DNA of 64,000 nt, taken from SIG603 sp044432645 (GTDB lineage: Bacteria; Bacillota; Clostridia; Oscillospirales; Acutalibacteraceae). The notes under the pieces are model-generated. The model was given only the letters and a program-made list of their open reading frames with translations, had not been told where the DNA came from and ran no database searches. Shown here piece by piece: positions 22,859-32,813 of this stretch (its first letter is position 1; every line of letters begins with the position of its first letter). The stretch spans positions 62,001 through 126,000 of the forward strand of contig JAWXUM010000002.1 of assembly GCA_044432645.1 (NCBI GenBank), given 5' to 3'. A program made the position numbers and the translations under genes.

Positions 22859-25285
22859 TTGTTAGTTAGTGTTGCAGTTGAAAATACTGCCTATAGTTTT
22901 GATAAAGCTTTTAGCTATAAAGTACCAAAAAATTTAGAAAATAATGTAAAACCGGGTATGCGTGTCACAGTTCCTTTTGGTGCTGGTAACAAAACAAGGG
23001 TAGCTGTAGTTTTAGCTTATGATAATTCTAAAGTAGATAGCAAAATGAAAGCTATAATTTCGGTTTTGGAAGACGAACCCGTGTTAACCGATGAAATGAT
23101 AAAGCTAGTTTTTTGGATAAAACAAAGGTATTTTTGTACTTTGTTCGAAGCTGTAAAGCTAATGCTACCAGCTGGTATAAGCTATAAAGTTAATTTAGTT
23201 TATAAACTTTCTGGCAAAACCGACATTAACTTAACACACAATCAAACCATTATAGTAAATAAGCTAAAAGCTTATAAGAAAAATATAACAGAAAATGTTT
23301 TAAACGAGCTTGAAATAAACGAAAAATCTACTGATTTTGCAAAACTTTTATCTTTAGGAGTTGTTAAAAGTCAAGATTTAACTAAAAGAAAAGCTTTAGA
23401 CGCAACAGAAAAAATGGTATGTTTAGCAGGTGATTTTACTGCTAAATTAAGCTCAAAACAACAAGAAGTTTATGAAATGTTGCAAGTAGTAGCTGACGTT
23501 TCTGTAAAAGAACTTTCGTATTTTACAGGAGCTTCAATATCCGTAATAAAAGCTTTAGTAGACAAGGGAGCCGCAAAGTTTTACGACCAAGAGGTATACA
23601 GAAAACCAAAGTATTTAAAACAAAGCTTGGAAGATGAAAAATTATCATTTGATTTATCATTTGAACAAGCTGAGATTTTGGATGATATAGTAGATGAATT
23701 TGAAGAAAAAGAGAAACGAACAGCCTTGCTTTATGGCATAACAGGCAGTGGTAAAACTTCAATATTCTTAAAACTTATTGACTATGTTATTGGCAAAGGT
23801 CAAGACGTTATTTTAATGGTTCCAGAAATTGCACTTACCCCACAAACTATTCAGATTTTTAAAAGTAAATTTGGTAACGACATCGCAGTTTTCCACAGTG
23901 GTCTTTCTATAGGCGAGCGTATGGACCAGTGGAAAATGGTAGAACGTGGACTTTGTAAACTTGCAATTGGCACACGTTCAGCAGTATTTGCACCTTTTAA
24001 AAATATTGGGTTAATTGTAATCGACGAGGAACAAGAACACACGTATAAATCAGAGATAACCCCACGTTACAACGCTAAAGAAATCGCAAGGTTTAGGTGT
24101 GCTTATAGCAAAGCTTATTGTCTTTTGTCATCAGCAACACCATCTTTAGAGTCATACTATATGGCTAAACAGGGGATATTTGGTTTTCATAAATTAGAAA
24201 TTAGATATGGTGGAGCAATTTTGCCTGCTGTAAGAATTATAGATATGAATCAGGAGGAACTTTTCGGAAATAAAACCGATATAAGTTTCGCACTGAAAAA
24301 AGGATTAAACGACAATTTCAGAGATGGTAAACAGTCTATTGTGTTATTGAATAGACGAGGTTATCATACTATGGCAAGGTGTACAGAGTGCCACACGGTT
24401 TTGCAATGCCCACATTGTAGTATATCGCTCACAATGCACAGTGCAAACAATAGGCTTATGTGTCATTATTGTGGGTATAGCACTCAGTTTAGCACTAAAT
24501 GCCCAGAGTGTAATAATAATTCTATGACTTATTTTGGTTATGGAACTCAAAGGGCAGAAGAAAGTTTGCAAAACGCAGTAGAAGGCGCTAGAATTTTAAG
24601 AATTGATGCCGACAGCACAAGTGCAAAATATTCGCTTGAAAAAAAGCTTGATGCTTTTGCAAAAGGCGATTATGACATTATGGTTGGCACTCAAATGGTA
24701 GCTAAAGGACTAAATTTTGAAAACGTAACACTAGTTGGAGTTTTATCTGCCGACCAAAGCCTTTATAGTGACGATTTTAGAAGTAATGAAAGAACTTTTG
24801 ACCTGCTGACTCAAGTGGTTGGCCGTTCTGGCAGAGGCAAATATGAGGGGCAAGCTATAATTCAAAGTTATATGCCTGAAAATTCATATTTAAGGTTAGG
24901 TGCTGCACAAGACTATGTATCGTTTTATGAAATGGAAAAAGAATTCAGAAAAGTAATGCTTTATCCACCGTTTGTAGATATTTTAGTAATAGGTTTTGTT
25001 GGCGAAGAAGAAAAAATGGTTAGGCTTGCTTCGGAATATTTTTTATATGAAATAAGCAGTTACGCTAGAGAACACGAAAAAAACATGCCACTAAGAATTT
25101 TACGTCCGTCACCAGCAGTGGTGGCTAAAGTAGGTGGCAAATACAGATATAAATTAATTATTAAATGTAAAAACACTAAAAATTTAAGAGATATGGTGGC
25201 AGATTTGCTTGTAAAATTTGCTAAAAATAAAGATTATGCAAATGTAACAGCATTTGCAGACCCAAACCCTTATAGTATAATTTAG
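22859..25285 (+). CDS. priA: Primosomal replication restart helicase PriA
   Basis: 808 aa. Starts at TTG (22859) with GGAG nine nt upstream; no nearby in-frame ATG keeps the conserved N-terminus (VSVAVENTAYSFDKAFSYKVP). DNA-binding 3'BD (1-~105), helicase domain with Walker A GITGSGKTSIF (~292), Walker B DEEQ in VIDEEQEHTYKSE (~384), then the zinc-binding region with eight cysteines (CTECHTVLQCPHC, CHYCG, CPEC; ~500-540), and helicase motifs V/VI (GTQMVAKGLNFENVTLV, QVVGRSGRG). The usual DEEH of PriA reads DEEQ here. Restarts stalled forks by loading DnaB. Confidence 0.96.
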   Translation: MLVSVAVENTAYSFDKAFSYKVPKNLENNVKPGMRVTVPFGAGNKTRVAVVLAYDNSKVDSKMKAIISVLEDEPVLTDEMIKLVFWIKQRYFCTLFEAVKLMLPAGISYKVNLVYKLSGKTDINLTHNQTIIVNKLKAYKKNITENVLNELEINEKSTDFAKLLSLGVVKSQDLTKRKALDATEKMVCLAGDFTAKLSSKQQEVYEMLQVVADVSVKELSYFTGASISVIKALVDKGAAKFYDQEVYRKPKYLKQSLEDEKLSFDLSFEQAEILDDIVDEFEEKEKRTALLYGITGSGKTSIFLKLIDYVIGKGQDVILMVPEIALTPQTIQIFKSKFGNDIAVFHSGLSIGERMDQWKMVERGLCKLAIGTRSAVFAPFKNIGLIVIDEEQEHTYKSEITPRYNAKEIARFRCAYSKAYCLLSSATPSLESYYMAKQGIFGFHKLEIRYGGAILPAVRIIDMNQEELFGNKTDISFALKKGLNDNFRDGKQSIVLLNRRGYHTMARCTECHTVLQCPHCSISLTMHSANNRLMCHYCGYSTQFSTKCPECNNNSMTYFGYGTQRAEESLQNAVEGARILRIDADSTSAKYSLEKKLDAFAKGDYDIMVGTQMVAKGLNFENVTLVGVLSADQSLYSDDFRSNERTFDLLTQVVGRSGRGKYEGQAIIQSYMPENSYLRLGAAQDYVSFYEMEKEFRKVMLYPPFVDILVIGFVGEEEKMVRLASEYFLYEISSYAREHEKNMPLRILRPSPAVVAKVGGKYRYKLIIKCKNTKNLRDMVADLLVKFAKNKDYANVTAFADPNPYSII

Positions 25286-25297
25286 GAGGAAAATTTT

Positions 25298-25786
25298 ATG
25301 GCTACTAGAAATATAGTAACAAGTGATTATGATGTTCTTTATAAAAAAACAAGAAAAGTAGAAAAATTCGATAAAAAACTTCATACACTTTTAGATGATA
25401 TGAAAGAAACAATGGAGCTTGCAAATGGTGTAGGCCTTGCAGGTCCACAGGTAGGAATACTAAGACAAGTTTGTATAATAGATGTCGGCGACGGAATTGT
25501 GGAACTTATAAACCCTGAAATTTTAGAAAGCTCTGGCACTCAAGACGATGCTGAGGGTTGTCTTTCTTTTCCAGGCGAATATGGTATGGTTGAAAGACCA
25601 AACTATGTGAAGTTTAAAGCACAAGATAGAGATGGAAATTGGTATGAAATGGAAGGCGAAGAACTTTTTGCAAGAGCTGTTTTTCACGAAACTGATCATC
25701 TTGAAGGTGTAGTATTCACAAGCAAAGTTTCAAAAATGCTAACAGCAGATGAACTTCAAGCACTGAATGAAGAGGACGAAAAATAA
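25298..25786 (+). CDS. def: Peptide deformylase
   Basis: 162 aa. All three motifs: GVGLAGPQVG (~45-54; GxGLAAxQ with A-to-G), EGCLSFPG (~88-95, Cys metal ligand) and HETDHLEG (~130-137; HExDH metal ligands). Removes the N-formyl group from nascent proteins using Fe(II). AGGAGG site. Directly followed by fmt without a spacer; together they manage N-terminal formylation. Confidence 0.97.
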   Translation: MATRNIVTSDYDVLYKKTRKVEKFDKKLHTLLDDMKETMELANGVGLAGPQVGILRQVCIIDVGDGIVELINPEILESSGTQDDAEGCLSFPGEYGMVERPNYVKFKAQDRDGNWYEMEGEELFARAVFHETDHLEGVVFTSKVSKMLTADELQALNEEDEK

Positions 25787-26686
25787 ATGAATATTATTTT
25801 TATGGGGACACCAGATTTTGCCGTACCTAGCCTTAAAGCTTTGGTAGAAGCTAAACATAATATTTTGGCAGTGTATTCACAGCCTGATAAGCCAAAGGGC
25901 AGAGGTCACAAAATGCAGTATACCCCTGTAAAAGAGTACGCTTTGTCACAAGGATTAGAAGTTGTTCAGCCAATTACTTTAAAAGATGAAGATGTCCAAA
26001 ATGATATTAGAAATTTAAATCCAGATTGTATTGTAGTTGTGGCTTATGGAAAGTTGCTCCCAAAAGCAGTTTTAGATATTCCTAAAAAAGGTTGCATAAA
26101 TGTGCATGGCTCATTACTTCCTAAATACCGTGGCGCAGCTCCTATTCAGTGGGCAGTTCTTAACGGCGACAAGACAACAGGGGTAACAACAATGTTCATG
26201 GCACAGGGTATGGACACAGGTGATATGCTTCTAAAAACTGAAACCAATATTGGTATAAACGAAACTTCGGGTGAACTTTTTGATAGATTAAAAGACATCG
26301 GTGCTGATTTACTCATTAAAACACTTGGAGATTTAGATAATATTATTTCTGAAAAACAAGACGAAAGCCTTGCAAGCCATGCACCTATGATTTCAAAAGA
26401 CATGGCTAGTTTAGACTTTAATAAAACAGCAGATGAACTAAAAAGCCAAATTAACGGGCTTAACCCATGGCCTAGCGCAGTTTGTGAAATCAATGGTAAT
26501 ATTTTAAAAATTCACAAAGCTGATGTTTTAGAGCTTTGTGGAACAGCTGGTAAATTCTTTAATAACAAAGGTAAACTTTGTGTTTATTGTAAAGAAAATG
26601 CTTTAGAACTTACCGAAGTTCAAGCACAAGGCAAGAAGAGAATGGACGGCAAAAGCTATTTGCTCGGTCACCCAATAACAGATTAA
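25787..26686 (+). CDS. fmt: Methionyl-tRNA formyltransferase
   Basis: 299 aa. Formyltransferase domain with GTPDFAVPSL (~6-15), HGSLLPKYRGAAPIQWAVLNG (catalytic His/Asp region, ~107-127) and the C-terminal OB-like domain (~205-299; INGLNPWPSAV). Formylates Met-tRNAi using 10-formyl-THF. ATG begins directly after the def stop codon. Confidence 0.97.
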   Translation: MNIIFMGTPDFAVPSLKALVEAKHNILAVYSQPDKPKGRGHKMQYTPVKEYALSQGLEVVQPITLKDEDVQNDIRNLNPDCIVVVAYGKLLPKAVLDIPKKGCINVHGSLLPKYRGAAPIQWAVLNGDKTTGVTTMFMAQGMDTGDMLLKTETNIGINETSGELFDRLKDIGADLLIKTLGDLDNIISEKQDESLASHAPMISKDMASLDFNKTADELKSQINGLNPWPSAVCEINGNILKIHKADVLELCGTAGKFFNNKGKLCVYCKENALELTEVQAQGKKRMDGKSYLLGHPITD

Positions 26687-26696
26687 CGAGGGATAT

Positions 26697-27998
26697 ATGA
26701 ACAAAAACCCACGCAGTGCTGCACTGCAAGCTTTACTACAAGTAAGCGAAAACGAAGGCTACTCTAACATTGTTATCGACAAAGTTATAAGAAGTCTTGA
26801 CATGGATAAAAGGGATACAGCACTTGCAAGCCAAATATTTTATGGTGTTTTAGAAAAAAGAATTACACTTGATTTTTATATAGGCAAATATCTTAACAAT
26901 CCATTTAACAAGCTTGACCCAGTTGTTAAAGAAATTTTAAGGCTATCGTTTTATCAAGCTTTATTTTTAGATAAAATTCCAAATTCTGCAATTGTAAACG
27001 AAGCTGTTGAATTAACTAAAGAATACAAAAAACCTAAATTGTCTGGATTTGTAAATGCAGTTCTTCGTGAATTTTTCAGAAATGAAGATTATGTTATTTT
27101 ACCTAAAGAGAATACTTTGTATGGACTTAGTGTCAAATATTCAGTTCCTACAGATTTAATCGACCTATGGCAAATGTCATATGGTCAGGACAATACAATT
27201 AAAATATTAGAAAGCTTTAACGAAAAAGCTAAAATATATATCCGTAAAAATACGGTGAAAAATATTGATTTACAAGAAGTCAATAATTACCCTTATTTAG
27301 AAAACGCTTACCAATATTCTTTAGGTGGTAGTATTACTAAAATAGAAGGTTTTGACGAAGGTGCATTTCATGTGCAAGATTTAGCTTCACAGTATCTTTG
27401 TAAAATATTAAATCCACAAGAAAATGAAAACATTATAGACGTATGTGCTGCTCCAGGTGGTAAAACTTTCACACTTTCACAGCTTATGAACAACACAGGC
27501 AAAGTTTATTCATATGATTTATATAAAGGCAGGGTAAAACTTATTAGAGCTGGTGCTTACAGATTAGGTTTAACTAATGTTTTAGCAAGTGTGCGTGATG
27601 CAACCTCCCCAAAATGTGAAATTGAAAATGCAGACAGAATTTTGTGTGACGTTCCATGTTCAGGCTTTGGAACAATTAGAAGAAAGCCCGAAATTAGATA
27701 TAAAGACCCAGAAACTTTTGACGATTTACCAAATATTCAGTACGATATACTTTGTAAATCGGCTAAGCATTTAAAACAAGGTGGCGTGCTTATGTACTCA
27801 ACTTGTACACTTAATCCTTTTGAAAATGGAAAAGTAGCAGATAGATTTTTAAGGGAACATAAAGATTTTGAAGCACTTGAAATAACCATTCCAAATGGAC
27901 TTAAAAAGACGATATTAGAACCAGACAACCAACTTACAATGATGCCATTTGCTGGCGATACAGATGGGTTTTTCGTTGCAATGTTCAAAAAGCTGTAG
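26697..27998 (+). CDS. rsmB: 16S rRNA (cytosine(967)-C(5))-methyltransferase
   Basis: 433 aa. N-terminal NusB-like RNA-binding domain (~1-130) and Rossmann methyltransferase domain with DVCAAPGGKTFTLSQLM (SAM), catalytic cysteines in DVPCSGFGTIRRKPEI and YSTCTLNPFENGKV. Adds m5C967 in 16S rRNA. Short spacing from fmt. In many Clostridia a zinc-protease gene lies between fmt and rsmB; it is absent here. Confidence 0.95.
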   Translation: MNKNPRSAALQALLQVSENEGYSNIVIDKVIRSLDMDKRDTALASQIFYGVLEKRITLDFYIGKYLNNPFNKLDPVVKEILRLSFYQALFLDKIPNSAIVNEAVELTKEYKKPKLSGFVNAVLREFFRNEDYVILPKENTLYGLSVKYSVPTDLIDLWQMSYGQDNTIKILESFNEKAKIYIRKNTVKNIDLQEVNNYPYLENAYQYSLGGSITKIEGFDEGAFHVQDLASQYLCKILNPQENENIIDVCAAPGGKTFTLSQLMNNTGKVYSYDLYKGRVKLIRAGAYRLGLTNVLASVRDATSPKCEIENADRILCDVPCSGFGTIRRKPEIRYKDPETFDDLPNIQYDILCKSAKHLKQGGVLMYSTCTLNPFENGKVADRFLREHKDFEALEITIPNGLKKTILEPDNQLTMMPFAGDTDGFFVAMFKKL

Positions 27999-28065
27999 GA
28001 AACTGTCTTTACTATTTTATTTGAAAATAATATATATCTTAACTCACCCATAAAGGAGAAATTCA

Positions 28066-29106
28066 TTGACAAAAATCGATTTAAAATCCATGACTTTAGA
28101 AGAGCTTCAAACAGCTTTTAATGAAAATTCAATACAAAAGTTTCGAAGCAAACAGGTACATCAGTGGCTTGTAAAAGGTGTGGAAAGTTTTTACGATATG
28201 AAAAATATCCCAAAAGATTTACAGGCAAAGCTTGATGAAATATATTTTATCTCATGCTGTAAAATTAAGCTTAAACGGCAATCACAAGTTGACGAAACTG
28301 TGAAATACTTGTTTGAACTTTACGACGGACAATATATTGAGTCAGTTTTGATGAAGTATAAACACGGCTATACTCTTTGCATTTCATCTCAAGTAGGTTG
28401 TAAAATGGGTTGTACTTTTTGTGCAACAGGTATGCAGGGTTTCACAAGAAATCTTTTACCAAGTGAAATTTTGGCACAAGTTACAGCAGCTCAAAACGAT
28501 TTAGGACAGCGAATATCAAATTTGGTTTTAATGGGAATGGGCGAACCACTTGATAATTATGAAAATGTAATGAAATTCTTGAAATTAGTATCTAGTGATG
28601 ATAATTTAAATATAGGAATGCGACATATATCCTTGTCAACTTGTGGAATAGTTGATAAAATATATGACATGGCAGACAAAAAACTGCAACTGACACTTTC
28701 GGTGTCACTGCACGCTCCAAATGATGAAATTAGAGGCAAATCAATGCCCGTAAATAAACGTTGGGGTGTCGATGAACTTTTAAAAGCTTGTAGATATTAC
28801 AGCAAGCAAACAGGTAGACGAATTTCTTTTGAATATGCGATGATAAATGGTGTAAACGACAGCAGTGAAAACGCATACGAACTGGCGCAAAAGCTAAGAG
28901 GAATTTTATGTCATGTTAATTTGATACCGGTAAACAGTGTTGCTGGTACTAATTATAAAAAAAGCAAGGATAAAACTTTGCAAAACTTTATAAATATATT
29001 AGAAAATAAGGGTTTCACAGCCACAGTTAGACGCACTTTAGGCCCAGATATAGAGGCATCGTGTGGACAACTAAAGGGTAAAATGATACAAGGAGAAGTA
29101 AAATGA
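28066..29106 (+). CDS. rlmN: Dual-specificity 23S rRNA/tRNA adenine-C2 methyltransferase
   Basis: 346 aa. Radical SAM motif CKMGCTFCATG (~111-121), GMGEPLDNYENV (~155), the conserved C-terminal Cys in EASCGQLKG. Starts at TTG (28066) with AAAGGAG at good distance. Methylates A2503 of 23S rRNA and A37 of tRNAs. Overlaps prpC by 4 nt (ATGA). Confidence 0.96.
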   Translation: MTKIDLKSMTLEELQTAFNENSIQKFRSKQVHQWLVKGVESFYDMKNIPKDLQAKLDEIYFISCCKIKLKRQSQVDETVKYLFELYDGQYIESVLMKYKHGYTLCISSQVGCKMGCTFCATGMQGFTRNLLPSEILAQVTAAQNDLGQRISNLVLMGMGEPLDNYENVMKFLKLVSSDDNLNIGMRHISLSTCGIVDKIYDMADKKLQLTLSVSLHAPNDEIRGKSMPVNKRWGVDELLKACRYYSKQTGRRISFEYAMINGVNDSSENAYELAQKLRGILCHVNLIPVNSVAGTNYKKSKDKTLQNFINILENKGFTATVRRTLGPDIEASCGQLKGKMIQGEVK

Positions 29107-29831
29107 AGATTTTCTCTAACACAAATATAGGATTAGTAAGAAATAGCAATCAAGATGCGTACGCTTTTGGAATAGTGTCTGACAATTGTTGTTGGTCTGT
29201 TGTTTGCGACGGAATGGGTGGAGCAAACGGTGGAAATGTTGCAAGCGAAATTGCTGTAAATACTGCGCAAACTATATTAAAAGAAAAAATGCAAGAAAGT
29301 TTAACCGAAGATGAGCTTATAGAACTTAGCAGCGTTTGTATAAGTAAGGCTAATACAAACGTGTTCGCAAAAGCTTTTGATGAACCAAGCCTAAAAGGCA
29401 TGGGAACTACAATGATTGTAACCTTAGTAAACGGTGATGATATTTGTATATCTCATGTAGGCGATAGTAGAGTTTATCGCTTTAGTGACGACAAGGTTGT
29501 TCAAATTACACAAGACCATTCGTATGTTCAAGAGCTTGTAAACAGAGGCGAAATAACAAAAGAAACGGCAAGAGTTCACCCACATCGTAATATAATTACA
29601 AGAAGTGTTGGAATTCATTCAACAGTTGAAATTGACAGTGCTTTAATAAAAGCAAATGCAAAAGATTTAATTATTTTATGTTCTGACGGTTTAAGCAGTT
29701 ATTTAACTGAAGAGGATTTTGAAAGAATAATAAAAGATAATGAAATAGAAAATTTGTGTGATGTGCTAATTGAATTCGCTCTAAAAAAAGGTGGAGCAGA
29801 CAATATTACAGTTTCAGTTATTAGCATATAA
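29103..29831 (+). CDS. prpC: PP2C-family serine/threonine phosphatase
   Basis: 242 aa. PP2C metal-binding motifs: SNQDAYAF (~17), VCDGMGGANGG (~37-47), GMGTTMIV, ISHVGDSRVYRF (~117-128), SDGLSSYL (~197) and GGADNITV (~230). Dephosphorylates substrates of the adjacent kinase PrkC, and the pair is conserved in Firmicutes. Overlaps rlmN and is 24 nt from prkC. GGAGAAG site within rlmN. Confidence 0.95.
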   Translation: MKIFSNTNIGLVRNSNQDAYAFGIVSDNCCWSVVCDGMGGANGGNVASEIAVNTAQTILKEKMQESLTEDELIELSSVCISKANTNVFAKAFDEPSLKGMGTTMIVTLVNGDDICISHVGDSRVYRFSDDKVVQITQDHSYVQELVNRGEITKETARVHPHRNIITRSVGIHSTVEIDSALIKANAKDLIILCSDGLSSYLTEEDFERIIKDNEIENLCDVLIEFALKKGGADNITVSVISI

Positions 29832-29855
29832 GTAAGTAGGAAAGGAAATATATCA

Positions 29856-31928
29856 ATGAGTGATAAATTTATTGGAAAAAGATTAGACGGTAGATATGAA
29901 ATACACGAGTTAATTGGCATGGGTGGCATGGCTTATGTTTATAAAGCCTTTGACAATTTATCTCAAAGATGGGTAGCTGTTAAAATTTTGAAAGAAGAAC
30001 TTTCAACTAACAGTGAGTTTTTAAGAAGATTTAGAAACGAGTCAAGAGCAATTGCAGTGCTATCTCATCAGAACATAGTTAAGGTTGTTGATGTAAGCTT
30101 TGGCGACCAAATACAATATATTGTAATGGAGTATATAGACGGTATAACTTTAAAAGATTACATTACAAGAAAAGGAATAGTTCCTTTAAGAGAAGCTGTA
30201 TATTTTATAGTTCAAATATTAAAAGCGTTAGAGCATGCGCACGAAAAAGGAATTGTACACAGAGATGTAAAACCTCAAAATATTTTGCTTTTACAAGACG
30301 GCACTATTAAAGTAACCGATTTTGGTATTGCAAGATTTTCACAAAGTGAAACACAAACAATGGAGGGTAAAGCTTTAGGTTCAGTGCATTATATTGCACC
30401 AGAACAAGCAAGGGGAGAGTTTACAAACGATAAAGCTGACATCTATTCATTAGGTGTTATGATGTACGAAATGTTTACAGGGCAACTTCCTTTTGAAGCT
30501 GACAGCGCTGTTTCTGTTGCACTTATGCAGCTTCAGTCTGAGGCACAAATGCCTAGAAGTATCAACCCTCAAATTCCAATAGCTTTAGAAGAAATTACAA
30601 TGAAAGCTATGCAAAAACGCACAGCACTTCGTTTTAATTCTGCTACAGAAATGCTTGCCGATATTGAAAAATTTAGACAAAATCCTAATATAAAATTCAA
30701 TTATAACTTTAAGCAAGATTTAAGCTCAACTATGGAAGTTGACCTTTACACAGCAAAAAAACCAGAATATCACGATAATTATGAATATGAAGAAGAACTT
30801 GTAAAATCTAAAAGACAGGCTAAAAGTTCTATGGTAATTACTGGTATTATTGCGGCAATTATTGTTGCAATAATTGCTGTTGTTGTAATTTTTGCTGTTG
30901 ATTTCTTTTCAAATAATGAGGGTGATGTAGTTAGCGACGAAGTTTTACTTCCAGATTTTGTTGGCATGTATTATATGGATGAAATTTTGACAAATGAGGA
31001 ATACACAGAAAACTTTGATTTTGAAGTTGTTTATATAACAGACCTTGATAGCGATGACGATATAGTTACAAGACAAAGCCCAAGTGGTGGCATAAACGTT
31101 AAAATAGGTAAAGAAATTACACTTTATGTTAATGACTTAGACGATGTAGAAGAAGAGATTGCAGTTCCGTCAGTAGTTGGGGAAAACCAAACCAATGCCT
31201 ATAATACAATTCTATCGGCAGGGTTTACACCAATAATTAAAACTGTTGCAGATGATGATACAGCATCTGGATATGTAGTTTCAACTTCACCAGAAGCTGG
31301 AGAAACTGCTGTAGCTGACAGTGAGGTTACCATTTATGTAAGTAATGGCCCTGCTGAAGTTCCAATTGAAATTCCAAACTTAACAGGTGAAAGTTTGTCA
31401 GATGCTAAATCGTTATTAACACTTTCAGGCTTAAAAGTTGGAGATATAGAATATGATGACGAAAGCTTATTAGAAAAAGATGTAGTTGTCAGTTGTAGTC
31501 CAGGTGTAGGAAGTATTGTTGAAGAAGGCTCCGAAGTAGATTTAGTAGTAAGTTCAGGTTCTCAAATAGATAAAGATGTTACTATTAGTGTACCAATGCC
31601 AACTAATGTTAATTATGATGTTAAAATTCAAATATATGTAAATGGTATTCTTGTTGATGACGCAACTGTTAACCCTGGCTATCTTTCAACTTACAGTACT
31701 ACTGTTACTGGTAAGAACGGTATAGTTGGTGTTTATGTTAAAATTGACGGCGAAGAATATATTTATGGGCAAGTCGATTATGACACACAAACATTTACTA
31801 TAGATACTACATTTCCTTTTGTAACACCAACCCCAACGCCTACCCCTACACCAACTGCGACCCCTACCCCAACACCGACACCAACACCAACCCCAACTCC
31901 ATCGCCAGATACAACGACAGAGGAATGA
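29856..31928 (+). CDS. prkC: Membrane Ser/Thr protein kinase with PASTA domains
   Basis: 690 aa. Kinase domain 1-~275: glycine loop IGMGGMAYVYKA, VAVKIL Lys, catalytic HRDVKPQN (~136), DFG (~153), APE. A transmembrane helix at ~327-350 (VITGIIAAIIVAIIAVVVIF). Outside: three PASTA repeats (~363-430, ~434-500, ~502-570; e.g. VPSVVGENQTNAY, IPNLTGESLSDAK) that bind peptidoglycan fragments, an extra beta-rich region (~575-655), and a TP-rich tail. It senses muropeptides and regulates growth, cell wall synthesis and germination. The extra beta-region plus Thr-Pro tail beyond the PASTA repeats resembles a wall-spanning stalk. Confidence 0.94.
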   Translation: MSDKFIGKRLDGRYEIHELIGMGGMAYVYKAFDNLSQRWVAVKILKEELSTNSEFLRRFRNESRAIAVLSHQNIVKVVDVSFGDQIQYIVMEYIDGITLKDYITRKGIVPLREAVYFIVQILKALEHAHEKGIVHRDVKPQNILLLQDGTIKVTDFGIARFSQSETQTMEGKALGSVHYIAPEQARGEFTNDKADIYSLGVMMYEMFTGQLPFEADSAVSVALMQLQSEAQMPRSINPQIPIALEEITMKAMQKRTALRFNSATEMLADIEKFRQNPNIKFNYNFKQDLSSTMEVDLYTAKKPEYHDNYEYEEELVKSKRQAKSSMVITGIIAAIIVAIIAVVVIFAVDFFSNNEGDVVSDEVLLPDFVGMYYMDEILTNEEYTENFDFEVVYITDLDSDDDIVTRQSPSGGINVKIGKEITLYVNDLDDVEEEIAVPSVVGENQTNAYNTILSAGFTPIIKTVADDDTASGYVVSTSPEAGETAVADSEVTIYVSNGPAEVPIEIPNLTGESLSDAKSLLTLSGLKVGDIEYDDESLLEKDVVVSCSPGVGSIVEEGSEVDLVVSSGSQIDKDVTISVPMPTNVNYDVKIQIYVNGILVDDATVNPGYLSTYSTTVTGKNGIVGVYVKIDGEEYIYGQVDYDTQTFTIDTTFPFVTPTPTPTPTPTATPTPTPTPTPTPTPSPDTTTEE
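31824..31906 (+). repeat. Low-complexity Thr-Pro codon repeat in prkC
   Basis: About 13 ACN-CCN codon pairs, one interrupted by Ala (TAT). Encodes the TP tail of the kinase; synonymous third positions vary, so it is not a perfect DNA microsatellite. Confidence 0.85.
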
Positions 31929-31931
31929 TAG

Positions 31932-32813
31932 ATGAACGGAAAAATCCTTAAAGGCATCGGTGGATTTTACTATGTAAAAACTGCCGAAAAAATAGTAAGT
32001 TGCAAGGCGAGAGGTTCTTTTAGAAAAGATAAAATTACTCCATGTGTTGGTGACGAGGTCGATATTTCTATAGTAGATGATGAAGAGGGTTATATTCTAG
32101 AAATTTTCCCTAGAAAAAACCAACTTGTTCGCCCAGCTGTTTCCAATATTGATAGACTTTTTATAATCTGTTCAACAACAGCTCCAACGCCTAACACACT
32201 GCTTATTGATAAATCAATAGCTTTAGCAGAAGTTAAAGACATTGAGCCTGTAATAGTTTTTACCAAGACAGATATTATAGGAAATAATGAACTGGAAAAG
32301 CTTTATAAATCTGTAGGACTTAAAGTTTTCACAGTTTCTCTCAACGATGAAAATAGTTTAGAAGAAATAAAAAAACTTTTGCAAACAGGCATTTCAGCTT
32401 TCACAGGAAACAGCGGAGTAGGAAAGTCGACTCTTTTAAATAGAATTATGCCAGAATTAGCACTTGAAACAGGCGAAACAAGTAAAAAATTAGGACGAGG
32501 AAAACATACAACTAGACATGTAGAACTTTTCCCGACCAGTTACGGTGGCTATGTAGCAGATACACCAGGTTTTTCAACCTTAGATTTTGAAAGGTTCGAA
32601 CTTATTGAAGCAGACCAAATTCAATATGGTTTTAGGGAGTTTAAAGAATATTTATATGACTGCAAATTTTCATCTTGCACACATACTTGTGAAAAAGGTT
32701 GTGGAGTTTTAAAAGCTGTAGCAGACGAAAAAATAAGTAAATCAAGATTAGAAAATTATATATCAATGTATAACGAAGTAAAGGACGTGAAAAAATGGCA
32801 AAAAAATGTATAA
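31932..32813 (+). CDS. rsgA: Ribosome small subunit-dependent GTPase RsgA
   Basis: 293 aa, circularly permuted GTPase. OB domain (1-~70), then G4 (TKTD), G1 GNSGVGKSTLLNRI (~160), the switch LGRGKHTTRHV (~185) and G3 DTPGF (~208), and a C-terminal zinc knuckle C-x5-C-x-H-x4-C in KFSSCTHTCEKGC. Helps final 30S maturation. Overlaps thiN by 19 nt. In Bacillus rpe lies between rsgA and thiN; here it is missing. Confidence 0.96.
   Translation: MNGKILKGIGGFYYVKTAEKIVSCKARGSFRKDKITPCVGDEVDISIVDDEEGYILEIFPRKNQLVRPAVSNIDRLFIICSTTAPTPNTLLIDKSIALAEVKDIEPVIVFTKTDIIGNNELEKLYKSVGLKVFTVSLNDENSLEEIKKLLQTGISAFTGNSGVGKSTLLNRIMPELALETGETSKKLGRGKHTTRHVELFPTSYGGYVADTPGFSTLDFERFELIEADQIQYGFREFKEYLYDCKFSSCTHTCEKGCGVLKAVADEKISKSRLENYISMYNEVKDVKKWQKNV

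Noticed and set aside
31824..31906. Possible slippage or frameshift in the TP-repeat of prkC
   Set aside because: Frame is maintained to a natural stop 4 nt before rsgA, and TP-rich tails are common in wall-facing proteins.
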